10,754 nucleotides of DNA. Source: Thermodesulfobacteriota bacterium (GTDB taxonomy: Bacteria > Desulfobacterota > DSM-4660 > Desulfatiglandales > HGW-15). The DNA lies in contig JALOPA010000054.1 of assembly GCA_025454125.1 (NCBI GenBank), positions 1-10,754 on the forward strand. The letters are read 5' to 3'. Below, in pieces: positions 6,477 through 10,754 of the stretch. The notes under the pieces were generated by a model. It had not been told where the DNA came from and made no database searches. It saw nothing but the letters and a program-made list of their open reading frames with translations. A program made the position numbers and the translations under genes. Each line of letters begins with the position of its first letter. Positions within the stretch are counted from its first letter, which is position 1.

Positions 6477-8201
6477 TCACGCACCCGGCGTGTAATCTTC
6501 CACAATCTCCTTGAGCTTGGCCCGGATGCCGGCGCCGTTCTGCTCCTGGGCAAGCTTTGACAGGTCCTCGATGACCCCGTTCAAGCGGTCCTGATCGCAT
6601 GTCTTACCGCGAAGGACCAGAATCTTTTCGTGACTCGTCGGGACAATGCCCTCTCCACTGGTGATCAGCTCTTCGAAAAGCTTCTCGCCTGGCCTCAGCC
6701 CCACAAATTCGATCTGGATGTCCACCTCCGGCTCGAAGCCGGAAAGCCGAATGAGGTCTCTGGCCATGTCTACGATCTTGACCGGGGTGCCCATATCGAG
6801 GATAAAAATCTCTCCGCCTTCCCCCATGGCCCCGGCCTGCAAAATCAGCTGGCACGCCTCAGGAATGGTCATGAAATAGCGCGTTACGTCCGGATGCGTT
6901 ACCGTAACCGGGCCTCCTCTTTCAATCTGCTTTTTGAACAGAGGCACCACGCTGCCCACACTGCCCACCACATTCCCAAACCGCACCGTAATGAACTTTG
7001 TTCTGTCCGGCCCGCACCCGTTCTGGTTCTGCACCAGAAGCTCCGCCACTCTCTTGGAAGCGCCCATGACATTGGCCGGCCGGACCGCTTTGTCCGTTGA
7101 AACCAGAACGAATCTCTCTACGCCATGCTCCTTAGACATATCCATGACATTTCGGGTCCCCAGGATATTGTTTCTCACCGCCTTCCAGGGCTGAAGCTCC
7201 ATCATGGGCACGTGCTTGTAGGCCGCCGCATGGAAAACAACCTTTGGTTGGTAGTCGGAAAGGGCCCTGGAGAGTTGACCGCGGTCGCGGATGTCGCCGA
7301 GAATGGGCACCACCTTGGCCTCCGGGTAGTCCGTTCGCAGCTCCAGATCGATCTCGTAAAGAGGGCTCTCCGCCCGCTCATAAAGAATCAAACAGGAGGG
7401 ATTGAAGCGGCAGATCTGCCGGCACAGCTCCGACCCGATCGATCCGCCTGCCCCGGTCACAAGAACCCTGGCATTTTCCAGGTACCCCGCGATTCGCTCG
7501 TCATCGAGGCGGACCACTTCACGGCCGAGCAGGTCGCGGTAGTCGACATCGCGGATCGCTTTGATGCTCACCTTGCCGTCGATCAGTTCCCCCATGCCGG
7601 GAACCGTTTTGGACGGAAGCCCGCTCTCCTCGCAACGGGCCAGAAGCGAGCGCATCTGCATCGAGGTCGCCGAGGGGATGGCGATGAGGGCTTCTTCGGC
7701 GCCGATCCTCTGGCTGATGCTCTTCAGTTCTGACGTGGTTCCCAGGATGGGTACCCCATGAAGGAGCTTCCCCACCTTGGTGAGATCGTCGTCAAGGAAG
7801 CCGACCACATCGTAGCGCAGGCTGGCGTTGTCCTCGATCTCACGATAGATCTTTTCCCCGCAATCCCCTGCGCCCAGAATCAGGAGCTTCTTGGCCCCGC
7901 TTCTTTCCCCCTTCTTCAGCTTGAAGGGGGTCAACAGCCGGAAGCTGCTGAGTCGATCCTTGGGCCCGAGCCAGAAGTAAAGGCGTATCCCCAGCCTGTA
8001 ACCCGCGATCAGAAAGACCGTCAGGACCCAGTCGATGACGAACGCCGCGCGGGCAAAACCCGCAAGCCCGTGGGTGAAGGCCACCACGGTCAGCACGAGC
8101 AGGGAGCTGATTCCGGAGGCCTTGATGATGTCGAGCAGGTCATTGATGCTCGTGTACCTCCACATGCCTTTGTAGAGGTCGAACATGTAAAAGACGACCA
8201 T
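6477..8201 (-). CDS. CapD/WbpM-like nucleoside-diphosphate-sugar 4,6-dehydratase
   Basis: The family (PglF, WbpM, CapD, FlaA1-like) removes water from UDP-N-acetylglucosamine-type sugars at the inner membrane as the first step toward modified sugars for O-antigen, capsule or glycoproteins. The main open frame gives 574 residues. Seen: membrane helices (about 38 to 78, including LLVLTVVAF and DWVLTVFLIAGY); a first Rossmann domain with LLILGAGDCGEKI (about 107 to 119); a second with the NAD-binding TGAGGSIGSEL (from 249); YKHVPMMELQP; and the catalytic set S368, M379, K383 in STDKAV...NVMGASK. Methionine where most SDR enzymes have tyrosine is the mark of the large WbpM/PglF class. GLRPGEKLFEEL follows in the C-terminal region. 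ATG 8201 begins in mid membrane domain, so this is not the ancestral start: about 50 more residues lie upstream, split between two frames (see 8202-8359). The Rossmann domains look intact, but whether a working protein is made is open. Confidence 0.88.
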   Translation of the reverse strand: MVVFYMFDLYKGMWRYTSINDLLDIIKASGISSLLVLTVVAFTHGLAGFARAAFVIDWVLTVFLIAGYRLGIRLYFWLGPKDRLSSFRLLTPFKLKKGERSGAKKLLILGAGDCGEKIYREIEDNASLRYDVVGFLDDDLTKVGKLLHGVPILGTTSELKSISQRIGAEEALIAIPSATSMQMRSLLARCEESGLPSKTVPGMGELIDGKVSIKAIRDVDYRDLLGREVVRLDDERIAGYLENARVLVTGAGGSIGSELCRQICRFNPSCLILYERAESPLYEIDLELRTDYPEAKVVPILGDIRDRGQLSRALSDYQPKVVFHAAAYKHVPMMELQPWKAVRNNILGTRNVMDMSKEHGVERFVLVSTDKAVRPANVMGASKRVAELLVQNQNGCGPDRTKFITVRFGNVVGSVGSVVPLFKKQIERGGPVTVTHPDVTRYFMTIPEACQLILQAGAMGEGGEIFILDMGTPVKIVDMARDLIRLSGFEPEVDIQIEFVGLRPGEKLFEELITSGEGIVPTSHEKILVLRGKTCDQDRLNGVIEDLSKLAQEQNGAGIRAKLKEIVEDYTPGA

Positions 8202-8359
8202 CTTGACGCCCAGGATGATGGGGACGAGGCGGGCGATGGCCGCCCTGCCGTCGGGCGGAATGTCGAAGTTGAAGCGCAGGAGATTCGCAAAATACCACGC
8301 GAAGGCGACCAGGAAATGGCAAGGACAATGAGGAAGTTTTTGTAGATGTATCGGGTCAT
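8202..8359 (-). pseudogene. 5' end of the dehydratase gene, frameshifted
   Basis: ATG 8359 starts MTRYIYKNFLIVLAI (to 8315), a typical first helix for this family. The continuation LVAFAWYFANLLRFNFDIP, also typical, lies in another frame from 8312 and runs without a stop into the main reading frame at 8201. Only two bases (8313-8314) separate the two pieces. Homologues as I recall them have about three residues there, starting with Asp, so a loss of 7 bases (or any number equal to 1 modulo 3) would explain the break. An in-frame stop just upstream of 8359 rules out an earlier start. No clear Shine-Dalgarno sequence is visible. This could be a real mutation or a sequencing or assembly error. 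Confidence 0.75.
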
Positions 8360-8462
8360 GATCGTTTATAAACTGTTCACATTAGCACAACCGAGGCGCT
8401 CAGCCAAGTTCGGGATCAAGCGCTGGAAAAGCTCGGCCTCAAGCAAGCCGTCGATCCAATGC
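8360..8462. other. Spacer between the efflux pump and dehydratase genes
   Basis: A 103-base gap with no gene, no 7-base array and no modular repeat. I see no convincing terminator for the pump gene and no clear promoter pair; TTTATAAAC just before ATG 8359 is the only AT-rich patch. One frame on the plus strand stays open across it without a start codon. Confidence 0.5.
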
Positions 8463-10754
8463 TTACGCTGATGTCAGGGACTTTTTTAATTCGAAATTCC
8501 ACTTCCAGATCTGGTAGATCGCCGGGTAGACGAGAAGCTCCAAAAGAAAAGAGGTGAAAATGCCTCCGATCATGGGAGCCGCGATCCTTTTCATCACATC
8601 CGAGCCTGTCCCTGTGGCCCACATGATAGGAATGAGGCCGATAGCCACGGTCGCAACGGTCATGAACTTCGGCCGCAACCGTTGGACGGCTCCCTCAAGG
8701 ATCGCCGCCCGCAACTCCGGGAGATTTCGAAGGCGGCCTTCTTTTTTTGCCTGGTCATAGGCAAGGTCGAGGTACAGGAGCATGAAAACACCTGTCTCCG
8801 CATCTACACCAAGCAACGCAATCAGCCCGACCCAGACTCCGATGCTCATGTTATAGCCGAGCAAGTAGAGGAACCAGAAGGCACCTATTGCGGAAAAGGG
8901 CACGGCCAGAAGGACGATGAAGGTCTTGGTGACGGATCGGGTGTTTAGGTAAAGGAGCAGGAGGACGAGAAACAGGGTGAGCGGTATCACGGTGTTAAGC
9001 CGCTCCCTCACCCGTTCCATGGCCTCGTATTGGCCGCTCCACAAGACGGCGTACCCTGCCGGGAGCGGCAGTCTTTCCCGGATGAGGCGACCGGCCTCGT
9101 CGATGTATCCCTGTTCATCACGGCCGGCGATATCCACGTACACATAGCCGGTCAAGAGGCCATCCTCATCGCGGATCATGGCGGGGCCGGTGGATTCCCG
9201 GATCGTAGCAAGATGCGAGAGAGGGATCTGCTTCCGGCCGTCCTCAACAGGGACGAGAATTCGGCCAAGATCCCAGAAGTCGTCCCGGAAATCGCGCATG
9301 TAACGAATGTTCACCGGGTACCGCTCTCTCCCCTGGACAACAACCGTCACATTTTCGCCGCCTATGGCCTGGGCGACCACCTGTTGTGCGTCCTCGACGC
9401 TCAAACCGTAGCGGGCCAGCTGTTCACGCTTCCATTCGATGTCGAGGAAATAACCCCCGCCGGTGCGCTCGGCAAAAACGCTTCGCGTTCCCTTCACGGA
9501 GGAAAGAAGCCCTTCCACCCGTATGCCGATCTCCTCGATCACGTTGAGGTCTGAGCCTGAGATTTTGAGTCCGATCGGAGTCCGGATGCCCGTGGTCAGC
9601 ATATCGATCCGTCCCTTGATCGGCATGGTCCACGAGTTCGACACGCCTGGGACATTCAGTGCCCCGTTCATCCGGCTGACGAGTTCTTCCTTCGAGATGT
9701 GATCCGGGGTGATGCGGCGGAAAACGGATTTCAGCCAATCCGGCGCCCAGGAACTGTACCACGTTTCCGCTCGGCGCCACTCGGACTTGGGGCGGAGGGT
9801 GATCACCGTTTCGAGCATGGAGAGCGGCGCCGGGTCCGTTGACGTCTCTGCCCTTCCTGCCTTGCCTAGAACCCGGTCCACCTCCGGAAACTGCTTGATG
9901 ATCCGGTCTGTCACCTGGAGGACTTTCTGGGCTTCCGCGATGGAAATGCCCGGCATGGTGGTGGGCATGTAAAACAGCGCCCCCTCGTCAAGGGGAGGCA
10001 TGAACTCAGAGCCCAGTTTCTTGTAAATCGGGATTGTCCCGATCACCATGGCCAGAGCGGCCGTGATGACGAGCCACCTCCAGCGAAGCGCCCACGATGC
10101 AACGGGATGATACATCCGGATCAACACCCGGCTGATGGGGTGCTTCTGCTCGGAGTGAATGGTCCCCACCACGACAGCGTTCGTGACTCTGCACAGCCAG
10201 CGGGGGCGAAAGTCGAAGTTCCTGAGATGGGTGACGAAGACCCTCAGGGCCGGGTCCAGTGTGATCGCCAACAAAGCGGCCACGATCATGGCAAGGGTTT
10301 TCGTGTAGGCAAGCGGTTTGAAGAGACGCCCCTCCTCGGCCTCCAGTGTGAGCACCGGGAGAAACGAGACCGCGATCACCAGGAGGGCAAAGAAACTCGG
10401 TCCTGCGACCTGCTTGATGGCCTGGACAATGACGTCCCGGTAATCTTCCTTCTCGCCTGACCGTTTCCATTCTTCGAGCTTCTTGTGGGTCTGCTCGACA
10501 ACGACGATCGCCGCATCCACCAACGTTCCCACAGCAATCGCGATACCCCCCAGGGACATGATGTTCGCGGTGATCCCCAGCCCCCTGAAGGGGATGAACG
10601 AAATGAGGACCGCGATGGGGATGGTGATCACGGGGATGAGCGCACTGGGCACGTGCCAGAGGAAAAGAAAAATGATGAAAACCACGGTCAGGATGACTTC
10701 GATCAGGGTCGATTTCAATGTCTCGATCGAGCGTTGGATCAACTCGGATCGATC
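8463..10754 (-). CDS. CusA/CzcA-family heavy-metal RND efflux pump, C-terminal part
   Basis: This is an inner-membrane resistance-nodulation-division pump that, with a periplasmic adaptor and an outer-membrane channel, exports metal ions using the proton gradient. The gene enters from the right edge: the frame is open through base 10754 (DRSELIQRSIETLKSTLIEV), so 763 residues remain and roughly 300 are missing. Seen: helices from LIEVILTVVFIIFLFLW; VGTLVDAAIVVVEQTHKKLE with D80 (visible numbering), corresponding to CusA D405; the periplasmic porter region with EFMPPLDEGALFYMP and RIDMLTTGIRTPIG; then GVDAETGVFMLLYLD with E653 and RLRPKFMTV with K696, matching CusA E939 and K984; and the final helix GGIFTSFLLELLVYPAIY. 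The VDAAIVxxE-xxHKxLE signature, and the lack of the extra aspartate that CzcA has six residues before D80, favour the Cu/Ag-type (CusA) group, but substrate is not proven. Adaptor and channel genes would be expected to the right, outside the window. Confidence 0.93.
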   Translation of the reverse strand, partial: DRSELIQRSIETLKSTLIEVILTVVFIIFLFLWHVPSALIPVITIPIAVLISFIPFRGLGITANIMSLGGIAIAVGTLVDAAIVVVEQTHKKLEEWKRSGEKEDYRDVIVQAIKQVAGPSFFALLVIAVSFLPVLTLEAEEGRLFKPLAYTKTLAMIVAALLAITLDPALRVFVTHLRNFDFRPRWLCRVTNAVVVGTIHSEQKHPISRVLIRMYHPVASWALRWRWLVITAALAMVIGTIPIYKKLGSEFMPPLDEGALFYMPTTMPGISIAEAQKVLQVTDRIIKQFPEVDRVLGKAGRAETSTDPAPLSMLETVITLRPKSEWRRAETWYSSWAPDWLKSVFRRITPDHISKEELVSRMNGALNVPGVSNSWTMPIKGRIDMLTTGIRTPIGLKISGSDLNVIEEIGIRVEGLLSSVKGTRSVFAERTGGGYFLDIEWKREQLARYGLSVEDAQQVVAQAIGGENVTVVVQGRERYPVNIRYMRDFRDDFWDLGRILVPVEDGRKQIPLSHLATIRESTGPAMIRDEDGLLTGYVYVDIAGRDEQGYIDEAGRLIRERLPLPAGYAVLWSGQYEAMERVRERLNTVIPLTLFLVLLLLYLNTRSVTKTFIVLLAVPFSAIGAFWFLYLLGYNMSIGVWVGLIALLGVDAETGVFMLLYLDLAYDQAKKEGRLRNLPELRAAILEGAVQRLRPKFMTVATVAIGLIPIMWATGTGSDVMKRIAAPMIGGIFTSFLLELLVYPAIYQIWKWNFELKKSLTSA

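Noticed and set aside
6654..8345. Several plus-strand frames of 66 to 202 codons antisense to the dehydratase gene
   Set aside because: They lie wholly inside a gene with clear catalytic motifs and show no domain of their own.
8370..8474. Plus-strand open stretch reading EALSQVRDQALEKLGLKQ and onward
   Set aside because: It looks protein-like but has no start codon, follows a stop at once, runs into the end of the efflux pump gene, and I could not assign it to a family; at most it is a tiny remnant.

Overview
The window is a GC-rich stretch of bacterial chromosome with no rRNA, tRNA, CRISPR array or insertion sequence. The adjacent recA and alaS genes, a BamD lipoprotein, a CapD/WbpM-type sugar-nucleotide dehydratase and a Cus-type metal efflux pump indicate a Gram-negative. 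My best guess is Desulfobacterota (the former Deltaproteobacteria), perhaps a Syntrophobacter-like lineage. That guess rests on gene order and protein flavour, not on a database match.

Layout. On the + strand, the 3' part of recA (from base 1) is translationally coupled to a complete alaS by a 4-base ATGA overlap. alaS then meets bamD tail to tail, and their stop codons share 8 bases. Everything from bamD to the right edge reads on the - strand. Taken from right to left (5' to 3' for these genes) the order is: the C-terminal two thirds of a CusA/CzcA-family RND pump; a CapD/FlaA1/WbpM-like UDP-sugar 4,6-dehydratase whose first membrane helix is split by a frameshift; a small single-pass membrane protein of unknown function; thioredoxin (trxA); thioredoxin reductase (trxB); and bamD. 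trxA has a convincing sigma-70-type promoter and ribosome binding site. trxA, trxB and bamD probably form one transcription unit that supplies reduced thioredoxin and an outer-membrane assembly lipoprotein.

The unusual part is the DNA between genes from about 4830 to 6476. Three gaps carry degenerate 7-base tandem arrays (unit close to CGTTANC), one gap carries a 9-base array, and two gaps carry three copies of a modular palindromic repeat of 110 to 160 bases bounded by TCTC.../...GAGAGA. Two heptamer arrays run right up to, or through, the start codon of the next gene (trxB and the small membrane protein), and neither start has a visible Shine-Dalgarno sequence. No complete new multi-gene system is visible. 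The leads worth following are these arrays, the modular repeat family, the frameshifted dehydratase and the unrecognised small membrane protein.
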